Assembly: GCF_000613185.1 (NCBI RefSeq)
Contig: NZ_CCBB010000003.1
Span: 1,550,001-1,614,000 of the forward strand
DNA from: Mycolicibacterium cosmeticum
GTDB lineage: Bacteria > Actinomycetota > Actinomycetes > Mycobacteriales > Mycobacteriaceae
Direction: 5' to 3'
Length of the DNA: 64,000 nt
Part shown: positions 17,536-28,900 of the stretch, in pieces
Layout of the letters: each line of letters starts with the position of its first letter
How positions within the stretch are numbered: the stretch's first letter is position 1
Made by a program: the position numbers and the translations under genes
The notes under the pieces: model-generated
Database searches by the model: none
Seen by the model: the letters and a program-made list of their open reading frames with translations, nothing else
What the model was told of the DNA's origin: nothing

Positions 17536-19698
17536 TCACGGATGCCGATGGCGTTCCATCATCGACACCTGGTGATCGCGTACCGTCTGGCCCTCGAGTG
17601 GCAAAGCTGTCCAGTGACCGTCGGCCCGCAGTTCCCAGCACCGGGTGGCCGGATCCATTGCGGACTCGAAGATGTCATCGAGCTGGGCTGTCAGCCGGGA
17701 ATCCTTCACCTGAGCCATGACCTCGACGCGGCGGTCGAGATTACGATGCATCATGTCGGCGCTGCCGATCCAGAACTCGTTGATGGCGTTGAAGTGAATA
17801 ATTCGCGAGTGCTCCAGGAAGCGGCCCAGGATCGAGCGGACGACGATGTTCTCGGAGAAACCGGGCACTCCCGGCTTCAGCGCACAGATCCCGCGCACCA
17901 CCACCTCGACCCGCACCCCGGCCTGGGAAGCGCGGTAGAGCGCGTCGATCACCTGCTCGTCGACGAGCGCGTTGGCCTTCAGCCGGATTCGGCCCTCCGC
18001 GCCGTCGCGGGTCGCGGCGATCTCACGCTCGATCCGTTCGACGATGCCTCGGCGCACGCCGTACGGCGCGACCAACAGGTTGCGGTAGGACTCCTTGCGC
18101 GAGTAGCCGGTGAGCGAGTTGAACAGGTCGGTGAGGTCGGCGCCGACTTCCGGTGAGGCGGTCAGCAGGCCGACATCCTCATACAGGCGGGCGGTTTTCG
18201 GGTTGTAGTTGCCGGTACCGATATGGCAATACCGTCGTATGGTCGAGCCCTCGCGCCGCACCACCAGTGCGGTCTTGCAGTGCGTCTTCAACCCGATCAG
18301 CCCGTACACCACGTGCACGCCGGCCTGTTCCAGCGTCCTGGCCCACTTGATGTTGGCCTGTTCGTCGAAACGCGCCTTGATCTCCACCAGCGCCACCACC
18401 TGCTTGCCGGCCTCGGCAGCGTCGATCAACGCGTTGACGATCGGCGAATCACCGGAGGTCCGGTACAGCGTCTGCTTGATGGCCAGCACGTTCGGATCCG
18501 CGGCGGCCTGCTCGATGAACCGCTGCACGGTGGTGGAGAACGAATCATAGGGGTGGTGCACCAGCACGTCACCGTCGCGCAGTGTGGAGAAGATACTCTT
18601 CGGGGTTTCGCGCTCGCCGAAAGCCGGTGGGGTGGCGGGCACGAACGGGCGGTCCTTCAAGTCCGGCCGGTCCACACCGTAGATCTGCCAGAGCGAGGAC
18701 AAGTCGAGCAGGCCCGGTACCTGGATGACGTCACCGGGATGCACGTCGAGTTCGCGCAACAACAGCTCGAGCATGTTCTCGGTCATGTCGCCGGCGACCT
18801 CGAGGCGCACCGGCGAGCCGAACCGGCGCCGCGCCAGCTCCCGCTCCAGCGCCTGCAGCAGGTCCTCGTCGCGATCCTCGGCCACCTCGAAGTCGGCGTT
18901 GCGGGTGATCCGGAAAGCGTGCTGCTCGACGATCTCCAAGCCGGGGAACAACACCGGGAGGAACACCGCGATGAGCGTCTCCAGCGGTAGGAACCGGACC
19001 GGTCCCGCCGTGCCGTCCTCGGATTGCCTGGCCGGCAGTTCGACGAACCGGTCGACGTTGTCGGGCACCTTGATTCGGGCGAAGTGCTGGGTGCCGTCGT
19101 CGGGCTGGCGGACGGTGATCGCGAGGTTGAGGCTCAGGCCGCTGACGAAGGGGAACGGGTGGGCCGGGTCCACCGCCAGCGGGGTGAGCACCGGGAACAC
19201 CTGCTCGTGGAAGTACGTCGACAGCCGTTCGCGCTCGCGCTCGTCGAGATCGTTCCAAGTGACGATGACGATGCCGTGCTCGGCCAGGGCCGGCCGCACC
19301 GATTCGAGGAAGACCTGGGCGTGCCTGCTCGCCAACTGCTGGGTGCGCTCACCGATGCGCCGCAGTTGTTCGCGCGGGGACAGGCCGTCGGCCGAGCGCA
19401 CCGACAACCCCATCTCGTCGCGTCGCTTCAGCCCGGCGACCCGAACCATATAGAACTCATCGAGATTCGAGGAGAAGATGGCGAGGAATTTGGCGCGTTC
19501 CAGCAGAGGCAGCGACGGGTCGGCGGCCAGTGCCAGCACGCGGGCGTTGAAGTCCAGCCAGCTCAGCTCGCGATTGAGGTAGCGATCTTCCGGCAACGCG
19601 TCCACCGGCGACGCCGAGGTGGCCGCCGGAGGTGCGTCGGGAGTGCTCTCGGGTGACGTCCACTCGGCATCGGCAGGTCGCGTCTCGGCTTCGGTCAT
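17536..19698 (-). CDS. ppk: polyphosphate kinase 1
   Basis: Reversibly polymerises the gamma-phosphate of ATP into inorganic polyphosphate, linked to stress and stringent signalling. The 720-residue form starts at [10 protein letters not shown]; an in-frame ATG 18 bases upstream is possible. The N-terminal domain carries [17 protein letters not shown], and the catalytic domain holds the autophosphorylated histidine H492 in [14 protein letters not shown], equivalent to H491 of M. tuberculosis. A second PLD-like half contains the [20 protein letters not shown] block. The upstream neighbour fbiD ends 33 bases before. Confidence 0.97.
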   Translation of the reverse strand: MTEAETRPADAEWTSPESTPDAPPAATSASPVDALPEDRYLNRELSWLDFNARVLALAADPSLPLLERAKFLAIFSSNLDEFYMVRVAGLKRRDEMGLSVRSADGLSPREQLRRIGERTQQLASRHAQVFLESVRPALAEHGIVIVTWNDLDERERERLSTYFHEQVFPVLTPLAVDPAHPFPFVSGLSLNLAITVRQPDDGTQHFARIKVPDNVDRFVELPARQSEDGTAGPVRFLPLETLIAVFLPVLFPGLEIVEQHAFRITRNADFEVAEDRDEDLLQALERELARRRFGSPVRLEVAGDMTENMLELLLRELDVHPGDVIQVPGLLDLSSLWQIYGVDRPDLKDRPFVPATPPAFGERETPKSIFSTLRDGDVLVHHPYDSFSTTVQRFIEQAAADPNVLAIKQTLYRTSGDSPIVNALIDAAEAGKQVVALVEIKARFDEQANIKWARTLEQAGVHVVYGLIGLKTHCKTALVVRREGSTIRRYCHIGTGNYNPKTARLYEDVGLLTASPEVGADLTDLFNSLTGYSRKESYRNLLVAPYGVRRGIVERIEREIAATRDGAEGRIRLKANALVDEQVIDALYRASQAGVRVEVVVRGICALKPGVPGFSENIVVRSILGRFLEHSRIIHFNAINEFWIGSADMMHRNLDRRVEVMAQVKDSRLTAQLDDIFESAMDPATRCWELRADGHWTALPLEGQTVRDHQVSMMERHRHP

Positions 19699-19731
19699 GT
19701 ACCGATCATTGCGCATCGCGGCGGGACGGGT

Positions 19732-21454
<1,723 letters not shown>

Positions 21455-21459
21455 GGGCC

Positions 21460-22566
21460 ATGGTGAGCACCGGTTACGGGGACTCCACCCGGAGCGTGAA
21501 GGCCGTTGGCGCGCATGCCGTTCCGGGTGATCCCATCGCTCCCGCGCCGGTGCCCGCGTCGGCGTACCATCTGGCCGCCGATGAATCGGCGGACTTGGAC
21601 ACCTACGGTCGGGTGTCGAATCCGACCTGGCGTCAGCTGGAGTCGGCGCTGGCCGAACTGGAGGGCGCGTCCGCCGCGCTGACCTACGGTTCGGGGATGG
21701 GGGCCATCACCTCGGTGCTGCGCGTCCTGACCCGGCCGGGTGCGACGCTGGTGGTGCCCGCCGACGGCTATTACCAGGTGCGTAGATACGCCGTGGAATA
21801 CCTTGCCCCGCAAGGGGTTACCGTCATCGAAGCGACGGCCGCGCAGATGTGCGAGGCGGCCGCGGGCGCCGATGTGGTGCTGGCCGAGACGCCGGTGAAC
21901 CCGACCCTGGACGTGGTCGACCTGCACCGGCTGGCCACCATCTGCCGGTCCAAGGGCACCACCCTGGTGGTGGACAACACGGCCGCCACCCCACTGGCGC
22001 TGCAGCCGCTGTCCCTGGGCGCGGACCTGGTGGTCGCCAGCGCCACCAAGGCGCTGTCCGGGCACAGCGACCTGCTGGCCGGCTACGTCGCCGGCTGCAA
22101 CGAGGAACTCATGGCCCGGGTGGAGCGTGACCGGCTGCTGGCCGGGCCGATCCTGGGCACCTTCGAGGCGTGGCTGGTGCTGCGCAGTCTGGGCACCGCG
22201 GGGCTGCGGATCGAACGGCAATGCCGCAACGCCGCGGCGGTGGCGCTGATGCTGCGCGACCATCCGGCCGTGCGGTCGGTGCGCTATCCCGGCCTGCCCG
22301 GGGACCCGTCGTATCCGGTCGCGGCCGAGCAGATGAAACGCTTCGGCGGTCTGGTGGCCGTGGAGTTGGCCGACGCCGCTGCCGTGCACGCCTTGGTCGA
22401 ACGCAGCTCCCTGCTGGTCGCCGCGACCAGTTTCGGCGGTCTGCACACCTGTGTGGACCGCCGGGCCCGGTGGGGCGACCCCGTCGGCGACGGGTTTGCC
22501 CGGCTGTCGCTGGGCATCGAGGACACCGACGACATCGTCGCCGATATCGAGGGCGCACTGGCCTGA
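21460..22566 (+). CDS. Cys/Met metabolism PLP enzyme (cystathionine gamma-lyase type)
   Basis: A 368-residue PLP-dependent enzyme of the trans-sulfuration family. The Schiff-base lysine is in VVASATKALSGHSD (about residue 197); ALTYGSGMGAITSVL and the VDNTAATPLALQ segment hold PLP phosphate and ring contacts. Homologues between gpsA and ddl in rapid growers are labelled cystathionine gamma-lyase; substrate choice (cystathionine, O-acetylhomoserine, methionine) cannot be fixed by eye. The start is ATG 21460, with an adjacent GTG 21463 also possible. Confidence 0.88.
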   Translation: MVSTGYGDSTRSVKAVGAHAVPGDPIAPAPVPASAYHLAADESADLDTYGRVSNPTWRQLESALAELEGASAALTYGSGMGAITSVLRVLTRPGATLVVPADGYYQVRRYAVEYLAPQGVTVIEATAAQMCEAAAGADVVLAETPVNPTLDVVDLHRLATICRSKGTTLVVDNTAATPLALQPLSLGADLVVASATKALSGHSDLLAGYVAGCNEELMARVERDRLLAGPILGTFEAWLVLRSLGTAGLRIERQCRNAAAVALMLRDHPAVRSVRYPGLPGDPSYPVAAEQMKRFGGLVAVELADAAAVHALVERSSLLVAATSFGGLHTCVDRRARWGDPVGDGFARLSLGIEDTDDIVADIEGALA

Positions 22567-22606
22567 GACTCCTCGTCGCGCCGTCAGCCGGTAACGTCTC
22601 CTGATT

Positions 22607-23710
22607 GTGAGTGCCCGTATCCGCGTCGCCGTCGTCTACGGCGGACGCAGCTCTGAGCACGCGATCTCGTGTGTTTCGGCAGGCAGCATCCTGCGCAATC
22701 TCGATCCGGAGCGGTTCGAGGTGGTCGCCGTGGGCATCACGCCCGAAGGGTCCTGGGTGCTCACCGACGGGCGCCCGGACACCCTGGCCATCACCGACGG
22801 CCGGCTGCCCGAGGTGACCGGTGCCTCCGGGACCGCGCTGGCGCTGCCCGCCGATCCGCACCGCAGCGGTCAGCTGCTCTCGCTCGGCGAGGCCGCCGGC
22901 GACCTGCTGGCCACCGTCGACGTGGTGTTCCCGGTGCTGCACGGCCCGTACGGGGAGGACGGCACCATCCAGGGACTGCTCGAGTTGGCCGGCGTGCCCT
23001 ATGTCGGGGCCGGGGTGCTGGCCAGCGCCGCGGGCATGGACAAGGAGTTCACCAAGAAGCTGCTCGCCGCCGAGGGGCTGCCGATCGGGGACCAGGTGGT
23101 GTTGCGCGCCCACCACGCGACGGTGGAGCTGGAGGACCGTGAGCGCCTGGGCCTGCCGGTCTTCGTCAAACCCGCCCGTGGTGGATCGTCCATCGGCGTC
23201 AGCCGGGTGACCGCCTGGGATCAGTTGCCTGCCGCGATCGAGCAGGCCCGCCGACACGACCCGAAGGTGATCGTCGAGGCGGCGGTGCCGGGACGCGAGC
23301 TGGAGTGCGGCGTGCTGGAGTTTCCCGACGGCCGCGTCGAGGCCAGCACGGTCGGCGAGATCCGGGTCGCCGGGGTCCGCGGCCGCGACGACGGCTTCTA
23401 CGATTTCGCCACCAAATATCTGGAGGACGCCGCCGAGCTCGACGTGCCCGCCAAGGTCGACGACGCCGTCGCCGAGGAGATCCGGCAGCTCTCGATCCGG
23501 GCGTTCCGGGCCATCGACTGCCAGGGGCTGGCCCGAGTGGACTTCTTCCTCACCGACGACGGCCCGGTGATCAACGAGATCAACACCATGCCCGGCTTCA
23601 CCACCATCTCGATGTACCCGCGGATGTGGGCGGCCAGCGGCGTGGACTATCCGACGCTGCTGGCGGCGATGGTGGACACGGCCGTGGCCCGCGGCACCGG
23701 CCTGCGTTAG
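22607..23710 (+). CDS. ddl: D-alanine--D-alanine ligase
   Basis: ATP-grasp ligase forming D-Ala-D-Ala for peptidoglycan; target of D-cycloserine. The 367-residue protein has the N-terminal [20 protein letters not shown] motif, the ATP-binding [16 protein letters not shown] loop, and the C-terminal [20 protein letters not shown] metal site. The start is GTG at 22607. Its stop overlaps by two bases the stop of the convergent secreted-protein gene. Confidence 0.97.
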   Translation: MSARIRVAVVYGGRSSEHAISCVSAGSILRNLDPERFEVVAVGITPEGSWVLTDGRPDTLAITDGRLPEVTGASGTALALPADPHRSGQLLSLGEAAGDLLATVDVVFPVLHGPYGEDGTIQGLLELAGVPYVGAGVLASAAGMDKEFTKKLLAAEGLPIGDQVVLRAHHATVELEDRERLGLPVFVKPARGGSSIGVSRVTAWDQLPAAIEQARRHDPKVIVEAAVPGRELECGVLEFPDGRVEASTVGEIRVAGVRGRDDGFYDFATKYLEDAAELDVPAKVDDAVAEEIRQLSIRAFRAIDCQGLARVDFFLTDDGPVINEINTMPGFTTISMYPRMWAASGVDYPTLLAAMVDTAVARGTGLR

Positions 23711-24237
23711 TTCTTCGGGCTGGCCGCGGCGAGCGCGGCCTGAGCGGTGCGGATGTCGCCCATCCCGGACTGGACGGTGGACACCACGGTGTTGAGCGCG
23801 CCGCGATCCCCGTCCGGGGTCAGGGCGTCGCAGTGCGTTCCGGCCTCGATGAAGCGGGCCGCCGCCGAACTCATCGGCGCCGTGACGTCCTCCACCGGCG
23901 CCGGCAACGTCTTCTCGATCGAGTGCCCGACACTGCCGATCCGGCCGCACGCGTCGCGCATGGTCGGGTAGTCCTGGGCGTCCATCGCGGTCTGGAAGTC
24001 GGCCAACGCGATGTTCAGCCGCTTCAGCGCGCTCTGGGTGGTGCTCTGCCAGCGGGCGGCCGCGGCGCCCTTGGCGGCGACCACGCCGGGCGACGGTGCG
24101 GTCGGCGTGCCAGACATCAGCGCCACCGCGTCGGTGGCGTGGGGCAGCGGGCCGTCGTCGGTCAACGGTTGCATCAAGACGGCGGCGGCGACGGCGGCAC
24201 TTCCCGCCGCGGCGGCCGTGAGTTTGCTGAGTCGCAT
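23707..24237 (-). CDS. secreted protein of unknown function
   Basis: Not recognised. The 176-residue product has an N-terminal signal peptide ([22 protein letters not shown], likely cleaved near residue 25-30), then a Thr/Pro/Ala-rich segment and a mainly alpha-helical domain with two cysteines, C97 (in MRDACGRIG) and C137 (in GTHCDALTP), which could form an extracytoplasmic disulfide. There is no lipobox. It lies directly after the DUF3515 gene (15 bases), so the two are probably co-transcribed envelope proteins. Confidence 0.75.
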   Translation of the reverse strand: MRLSKLTAAAAGSAAVAAAVLMQPLTDDGPLPHATDAVALMSGTPTAPSPGVVAAKGAAAARWQSTTQSALKRLNIALADFQTAMDAQDYPTMRDACGRIGSVGHSIEKTLPAPVEDVTAPMSSAAARFIEAGTHCDALTPDGDRGALNTVVSTVQSGMGDIRTAQAALAAASPKN

Positions 24238-24252
24238 CTCTCCTATAGTGCC

Positions 24253-24798
24253 TCAGGCGGGCGCCGCTGGCGACAGCGGTTGGGCCGGCATCACCTGCGC
24301 GATGGTCCGCGACATCACCTGAATCGGGCTGGGGCCCGACCCCTGCGGCAGTGTGAGCGCCACGTAGATGCCCCGGTCGACGGCGAACCAGGTGCTCGCG
24401 CCGTCGCCCTTGACCTCGAACCAACTGACCTCGTCGACCACCTGCAGCGGCGCCCCGACCACGAAACCGCCGGGTCGGTCCAGCCCGCAGCGCAGGATCA
24501 CCGGATCGGCGGTCGGATCGCTGCGCTGCCACGCCGCGGCACCGGCAGGCACCGGCTCGGCGGCCACCGCGCGGCGGTAGTCACCGAGCTGGTCGGGCAG
24601 GCTGGCCAGCAGCGCCGCACATTGTGGGCTGTTCGCGGCGGGCGCGGGCGCCCCGGCGATGGCGACCGGGCGCGGCGCCGGATCGCTCTGCCGGATCGCC
24701 GCCAGGGTCAGCAGCACGATCACCGCGGCCAGCGCGACACCGGCCGCCGCGATGATCAGGCCCCGTGGTGGACCGTCGTGAGTATCGGGCTCGGGCAC
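24253..24798 (-). CDS. DUF3515 membrane-anchored secreted protein, Rv2980-like
   Basis: A 181-residue protein with one N-terminal transmembrane segment (GLIIAAAGVALAAVIVLLTL, about residues 13-32) and an external domain. The blocks CAALLASLPDQLGDYRR, VILRCGLDRP, and WFEVKGDGASTWFAVDRGIYVALTLP are typical of DUF3515. The neighbouring thiL and ddl genes match the M. tuberculosis location of Rv2980. Function is unknown; the two conserved cysteines may be disulfide-bonded. Confidence 0.88.
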   Translation of the reverse strand: MPEPDTHDGPPRGLIIAAAGVALAAVIVLLTLAAIRQSDPAPRPVAIAGAPAPAANSPQCAALLASLPDQLGDYRRAVAAEPVPAGAAAWQRSDPTADPVILRCGLDRPGGFVVGAPLQVVDEVSWFEVKGDGASTWFAVDRGIYVALTLPQGSGPSPIQVMSRTIAQVMPAQPLSPAAPA

Positions 24799-24808
24799 CT
24801 GCGCAACT

Positions 24809-25051
24809 CTATGGGGCGGCCCCGTCGGCGATCGGACAGGTCAGCGTGCGGGTGATCCCGGGGACCTGCTGCACGCCGGCGGCGACGGTGTCGTGCAGTT
24901 CGGTCAGGGAGTCCGCGCCGATCCGGGCGACCACGTCATACGGGCCCGTCACGTACTCGGCCGAGCGCACCCCGGGCAGCCCGGCCAGTTGTTTGGCAAC
25001 GACCTCGGCGCGGCCCACCTCGGTTTGAATCAGCATGAAAGCCTCCACCAC
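24809..25051 (-). CDS. stand-alone Lrp/AsnC ligand-binding (RAM) domain protein
   Basis: A small 80-residue protein that consists only of the effector-binding domain of Lrp/AsnC regulators: VEAFMLIQTEVGRAEVVAKQLA, GVRSAEYVTGPYDVVARIGA, and a final ITRTLTCPIA strand. It has no HTH. The start is GTG 25051 with GGAGGG upstream on its strand; a longer open frame exists but runs through the divergent thiL gene. Such proteins may sense amino acids or tune true Lrp regulators by hetero-oligomerisation (inference). It is divergent from thiL with about 90 bases between them. Confidence 0.88.
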   Translation of the reverse strand: MVEAFMLIQTEVGRAEVVAKQLAGLPGVRSAEYVTGPYDVVARIGADSLTELHDTVAAGVQQVPGITRTLTCPIADGAAP

Positions 25052-25144
25052 CGGGTGTGCCCTCCGTTCCACTACATAGACTCGGCGCCGCAGGGCCCAA
25101 ACGTACCGCAGGTCGCGTGACTGTTCGAGGTGGAGGCAGGTGAG

Positions 25145-26095
25145 ATGACGGACAGCGAGCCCACGCTCGCCCAGCTCGGGGAATTCACCGTCATCGACCG
25201 GATCACCGCGGGGCGGGTGCAACCACCGACCGTCGTGCTCGGCCCCGGTGACGACGCCGCCGTCGTGCTGGCCGCCGACGGCCGGACGGCGGTGTCCAGC
25301 GACATGCTGGTGCAGGATCGGCATTTCCGGCTGGACTGGTCCAGCCCGCACGACATCGGCCGCAAGGCGATCGCGCAGAACGCCGCCGATGTCGAGGCGA
25401 TGGGCGCCACGGCGACGGCCTTCGTGGTGGCGTTCGGGGCGCCCAAGGACACGCCCGCGGCCGCCGCGATCGCGCTGAGCGACGGGATGTGGACGGAGGC
25501 GGCGATATTCGGCGCCGGCATCGTCGGCGGCGATCTGGTGAGCGCACCGCTGTGGGTGATCTCGGTGACGGTGCTCGGTGACCTCGGTGGCCGCGCACCC
25601 GTGCGCCGCGATACCGCCCGCGCGGGCGACATCGTCGCGGTGGCCGGCGAGTTGGGCCGCTCGGCAGCGGGATACACCTTGTGGCTCAACGGGATCGGGG
25701 AATACGGCGACCTACGGCGTCGTCACCTGGTGCCCACCCCGCCGTACGGGCAGGGCCCCGCCGCGGCCCGTGCCGGCGCCAGTTCGATGACCGACGTGTC
25801 CGACGGCCTGGCGGCCGACCTCGGTCATGTCGCCGCCGCGTCCGGGGTGCTGATCGACCTGTCGGCCGAGTTGCTGCGCCCCGACCACGACGTGCTGGCC
25901 CCGGTGGCCGCCACCGCGGGTGCCGATGCCTGGGATTGGGTGCTGGGCGGTGGTGAGGACCACGCCCTGGTGGCGACCTTCGCCGGAGCGCCGCCGCCGG
26001 GCTGGCGCACCATCGGGCGGGTGCTCGACGGGCCGGCCGGTGTGCTGCTGGACGGCCGGCCGTGGCGGGGAAGCGCGGGCTGGCAGTCGTTCTGA
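25145..26095 (+). CDS. thiL: thiamine-monophosphate kinase
   Basis: Phosphorylates thiamine phosphate to thiamine diphosphate, the last step of the pathway. The start was set at ATG 25145 (MTDSEPTLAQLGEF), giving 316 residues; a GTG-like upstream extension adds nothing typical. Conserved blocks are GPGDDAAVV, SSDMLVQDRHFRLDW, IGRKAIAQNAADVEAMGA, and the C-terminal DVSDGLAADLGH and GGGEDHALV. ung follows 27 bases later. Confidence 0.96.
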   Translation: MTDSEPTLAQLGEFTVIDRITAGRVQPPTVVLGPGDDAAVVLAADGRTAVSSDMLVQDRHFRLDWSSPHDIGRKAIAQNAADVEAMGATATAFVVAFGAPKDTPAAAAIALSDGMWTEAAIFGAGIVGGDLVSAPLWVISVTVLGDLGGRAPVRRDTARAGDIVAVAGELGRSAAGYTLWLNGIGEYGDLRRRHLVPTPPYGQGPAAARAGASSMTDVSDGLAADLGHVAAASGVLIDLSAELLRPDHDVLAPVAATAGADAWDWVLGGGEDHALVATFAGAPPPGWRTIGRVLDGPAGVLLDGRPWRGSAGWQSF

Positions 26096-26122
26096 GCACC
26101 GGGCACGCTAGTTTTGGCGCTC

Positions 26123-26806
26123 GTGACACCACGCCCTCTGACTGACCTCGTCGAGCCCGGCTGGGCGCGTGCGCTCGAGCCGGTGGCCCCCCAGGTTGCG
26201 CGGCTGGGGGAGTTCCTGCGCGAAGAGCTGGCGGCCGGGCACCGTTATCTGCCGGCCGGCGAGAACGTGTTGCGGGCCTTCACGTTCCCGTTCGAGGCGG
26301 TGCGGGTACTGATCGTCGGCCAGGATCCGTACCCGACGCCGGGGCATGCCGTCGGGTTGAGTTTCTCGGTGGCGCCCGACGTCCGGCCGGTGCCGCGCAG
26401 CCTGGGCAACATCTTCAACGAGTACAGCACCGACCTGGGTTACCCCGTGCCGGCGACCGGTGACCTGACCCCGTGGGCGCAGCGGGGGGTGATGCTGCTC
26501 AACAGGGTGCTCACGGTGCGCCCGGGCAGCCCGGCCTCACACCGCGGCAAGGGCTGGGAGGCGGTCACCGAGCGGGCGATCCGGGCGCTGGTGGCCCGAC
26601 CGCAGCCGTTGGTGGCGGTGCTGTGGGGTCGCGATGCGGCCACCCTGAAGCCGATGCTGGCCGAGGGCGGCTGCGCGGTGATCGAGTCGGTGCACCCGTC
26701 GCCGCTGTCGGCGTCGCGCGGATTCTTCGGGTCGCGGCCGTTCAGCCGGACCAACGAACTGCTGGAGAAGATGGGGGCCGAGCCGATCGACTGGCGGTTG
26801 CCCTGA
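26123..26806 (+). CDS. ung: uracil-DNA glycosylase
   Basis: Family 1 UDG that removes uracil from DNA. The GTG at 26123 gives 227 residues and [10 protein letters not shown], matching mycobacterial Ung; a TTG 9 bases upstream is the alternative. The water-activating motif [14 protein letters not shown] has D68 and Y70, and the DNA-intercalation loop [14 protein letters not shown] starts at H191. Convergent with rpmB; a hairpin separates them. Confidence 0.97.
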   Translation: MTPRPLTDLVEPGWARALEPVAPQVARLGEFLREELAAGHRYLPAGENVLRAFTFPFEAVRVLIVGQDPYPTPGHAVGLSFSVAPDVRPVPRSLGNIFNEYSTDLGYPVPATGDLTPWAQRGVMLLNRVLTVRPGSPASHRGKGWEAVTERAIRALVARPQPLVAVLWGRDAATLKPMLAEGGCAVIESVHPSPLSASRGFFGSRPFSRTNELLEKMGAEPIDWRLP

Positions 26807-26834
26807 CTGGGGATGCTGGGATGATCAGACGCAA

Positions 26835-26866
26835 ATAGGCCGGGGGACCGAAGTCCACCGGCCTAT
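26835..26866. terminator. bidirectional terminator between ung and rpmB
   Basis: A 9-bp outer stem ATAGGCCGG/CCGGCCTAT (26835-26843 with 26858-26866), one mismatch, then a 4-bp inner stem GGAC/GTCC capped by CGAA. It lies 28 bases after ung and 22 bases from the rpmB stop. Confidence 0.8.
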
Positions 26867-26888
26867 CGGCACGACGTACGGCTGAAGA

Positions 26889-27083
26889 TCAGCCGCGGGT
26901 GACCTTGCCCGCCTTGAGGCAGGAGGTGCAGACGTTGAGGCGCTGCTTGTTGCCGCCGGGGCGGGCGACGGCGCGCACGGTCTGGATGTTCGGATCCCAG
27001 CGACGGCTGGTCCGGCGGTGAGAGTGCGACACCGACTTGCCGAAGCCGGGGCCCTTTGCGCAGATATCGCACACGGCAGCCAT
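26889..27083 (-). CDS. rpmB: 50S ribosomal protein L28 (zinc-type)
   Basis: A 64-residue ribosomal protein; the ATG at 27083 gives MAAVCDICAKGPGFG. Four cysteines in two CxxC pairs (C5/C8 and C52/C55) form the zinc ribbon of the C+ paralogue, as opposed to cysteine-free copies used under zinc starvation. It is transcribed divergently from the DhaL/DegV gene; the 201-base gap upstream shows no further gene. Confidence 0.96.
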   Translation of the reverse strand: MAAVCDICAKGPGFGKSVSHSHRRTSRRWDPNIQTVRAVARPGGNKQRLNVCTSCLKAGKVTRG

Positions 27084-27284
27084 ACCTAGAACTCCTCGTA
27101 TCAGTACTTGGGGGCCTGGATGCTGCGCCGCAAATGGCGTCGCGAGCTGACCCGACAACCTGACCAGGATACCGGCCGGGTCGGTGGATCACCAAAACGG
27201 TCCACAACCTGTGCAGCAGCGCACCGGATTGTCGGGCGCGGTGGCTAGGCTGGCGCGGTCCGGTGCGGTCAGGTGAGGAGTGAT

Positions 27285-28898
27285 GTGTCCGAGATTTCGG
27301 GGGCTCGGCTCGACGCTCCCGGCCTGCGCGGCTGGGCGCACGACGCCGTCGGGCACCTGATCACCCACACCGACGAGATCAACCGCCTGAACGTCTTCCC
27401 GGTGGCGGATTCCGACACCGGCACCAACATGCTGTTCACCATGCGTTCGGCCGTGGTGTGGGCCGATGACCGCGCCGGTGACGACGCCGCGTCGGGGGTG
27501 GCCGGGGTGGCGGCCGCGCTCGCCGAAGGTGCCCTGCACGGTGCGCGCGGCAATTCCGGGGTGATCCTGTCCCAGATCCTGCGGGCGCTGGCCGAGGTCA
27601 CCTCCGGGCGCGGCGTGACCGAGATCGACGGGCCGGTGCTGGCCGAGGCCCTGCGCCGCGCCGAGGGGCTGGTCGTGGCATCCATGGGGGAAGCGGTGCC
27701 CGGCACCATCGTGTCGGTGCTGCAGGCCGCGGCCGGCGCCGCCGAACAGCAGGCCGGCGCGGGCGCCGACGTTTCGTCAGTGGTGGGTGCTGCGGCCGAG
27801 GCGGCCGCGACCGCCCTGGCCCGGACCACCGACCAACTCGACGTGCTCGCCGAGGCCGGCGTGGTGGACGCCGGTGGGCGTGGCCTGCTGGTGCTGCTGG
27901 ACGCCATGACGGCAACCTTGACCGGTACCGCGCCACGACGGCCGAGCTACCAACCGGCCGCCGGTCAGGCCGAGGCGGTGACCACTACCGCCACGCCGCA
28001 GTTCGAGGTCATGTATCTGCTCAGCGACTGCCGCCAGGACGGCGCCGGACGGCTGCGCGGGCTGCTGGACGGTCTCGGTGATTCGGTGGCCATCGGCGAC
28101 GCCGGCGCCGGGCGGTTCTCGGTACACGTGCACACCGACGACGCGGGCGGCGCCGTCGAGGCGGGCCTGTCGGTCGGGTCGTTGAGCCGGATCCAGATCA
28201 CCGCGCTGGCCGGGGCGCACCCGCACGCGCACCGGACCCGGGACCGTGCCGTGCTCGCGGTGGTCGACGGCGACGGAGCGGCGGAGTTGTTCACCGGTGA
28301 GGGCGCCCGCGTGCTGCGGGCCGGTGCCACCCCGATCACCGCCCAGCAGTTGTTGCGGGCGCTGGTCGAGGCGGATGCCGCGCAGGTGATGCTGTTGCCC
28401 AACGGCTATATCGCCGCCGAGGAACTGGTCGCCGGCTGCACCGCGGCGACCGGCTGGGGTATCGACGTGGTCCCGGTCCCGGCGGCGTCCATGGTGCAGG
28501 GGCTGGCCGCGCTGGCGGTGCACGACGCCGGCCGCCAGACCGTCGACGACGGCTACACCATGGCGCGGGCCGCCGCCGCCACCCGGCACGGGTCGGTGCG
28601 GGTGGCCGCCGAGTCGGCGCTGACGTGGGCGGGGGCGTGCAAGGCGGGCGACGGACTGGGCATCACCGGTGACGAGGTACTGATCGTCGCGCACGATATC
28701 GCCACTGCGGCATCGGGTTTGGTGGATCTGCTGTTGGCGTCCGGCGGCGAGCTGGTGACGGTGCTGATGGCCGCGGGTGTCGACGACACGGTCGGTGACC
28801 AACTCCGCAAACACGTGCACGAACGGCATCTGGGTATCGAGGTGACGTGTTATCGCACCGGCCATGACGGGGACGCACTGCTGATCGGAGTGGAATAG
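27285..28898 (+). CDS. DhaL/DegV-domain protein (FakA/YloV-like kinase)
   Basis: A 537-residue protein combining an N-terminal DhaL (Dak2) nucleotide-binding domain, with NVFPVADSDTGTNM and GARGNSGVILSQILRAL, and a C-terminal DegV-like/YloV region. This is the architecture of Staphylococcus FakA, the fatty acid kinase that phosphorylates acyl chains delivered by FakB. No fakB gene is visible in the window, so the substrate remains inferred. The start is GTG 27285, chosen for the nearby GGTGAGGAG; an in-frame GTG at 27273 is possible. recG begins 2 bases after the stop. Confidence 0.9.
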   Translation: MSEISGARLDAPGLRGWAHDAVGHLITHTDEINRLNVFPVADSDTGTNMLFTMRSAVVWADDRAGDDAASGVAGVAAALAEGALHGARGNSGVILSQILRALAEVTSGRGVTEIDGPVLAEALRRAEGLVVASMGEAVPGTIVSVLQAAAGAAEQQAGAGADVSSVVGAAAEAAATALARTTDQLDVLAEAGVVDAGGRGLLVLLDAMTATLTGTAPRRPSYQPAAGQAEAVTTTATPQFEVMYLLSDCRQDGAGRLRGLLDGLGDSVAIGDAGAGRFSVHVHTDDAGGAVEAGLSVGSLSRIQITALAGAHPHAHRTRDRAVLAVVDGDGAAELFTGEGARVLRAGATPITAQQLLRALVEADAAQVMLLPNGYIAAEELVAGCTAATGWGIDVVPVPAASMVQGLAALAVHDAGRQTVDDGYTMARAAAATRHGSVRVAAESALTWAGACKAGDGLGITGDEVLIVAHDIATAASGLVDLLLASGGELVTVLMAAGVDDTVGDQLRKHVHERHLGIEVTCYRTGHDGDALLIGVE

Positions 28899-28900
28899 GC

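Noticed and set aside
22109..24532. 807-codon reverse open frame over the PLP lyase, ddl and following genes
   Set aside because: It lies antisense to ddl and in a wrong frame of the secreted-protein and DUF3515 genes; the composition is typical of codon-position shadow frames.
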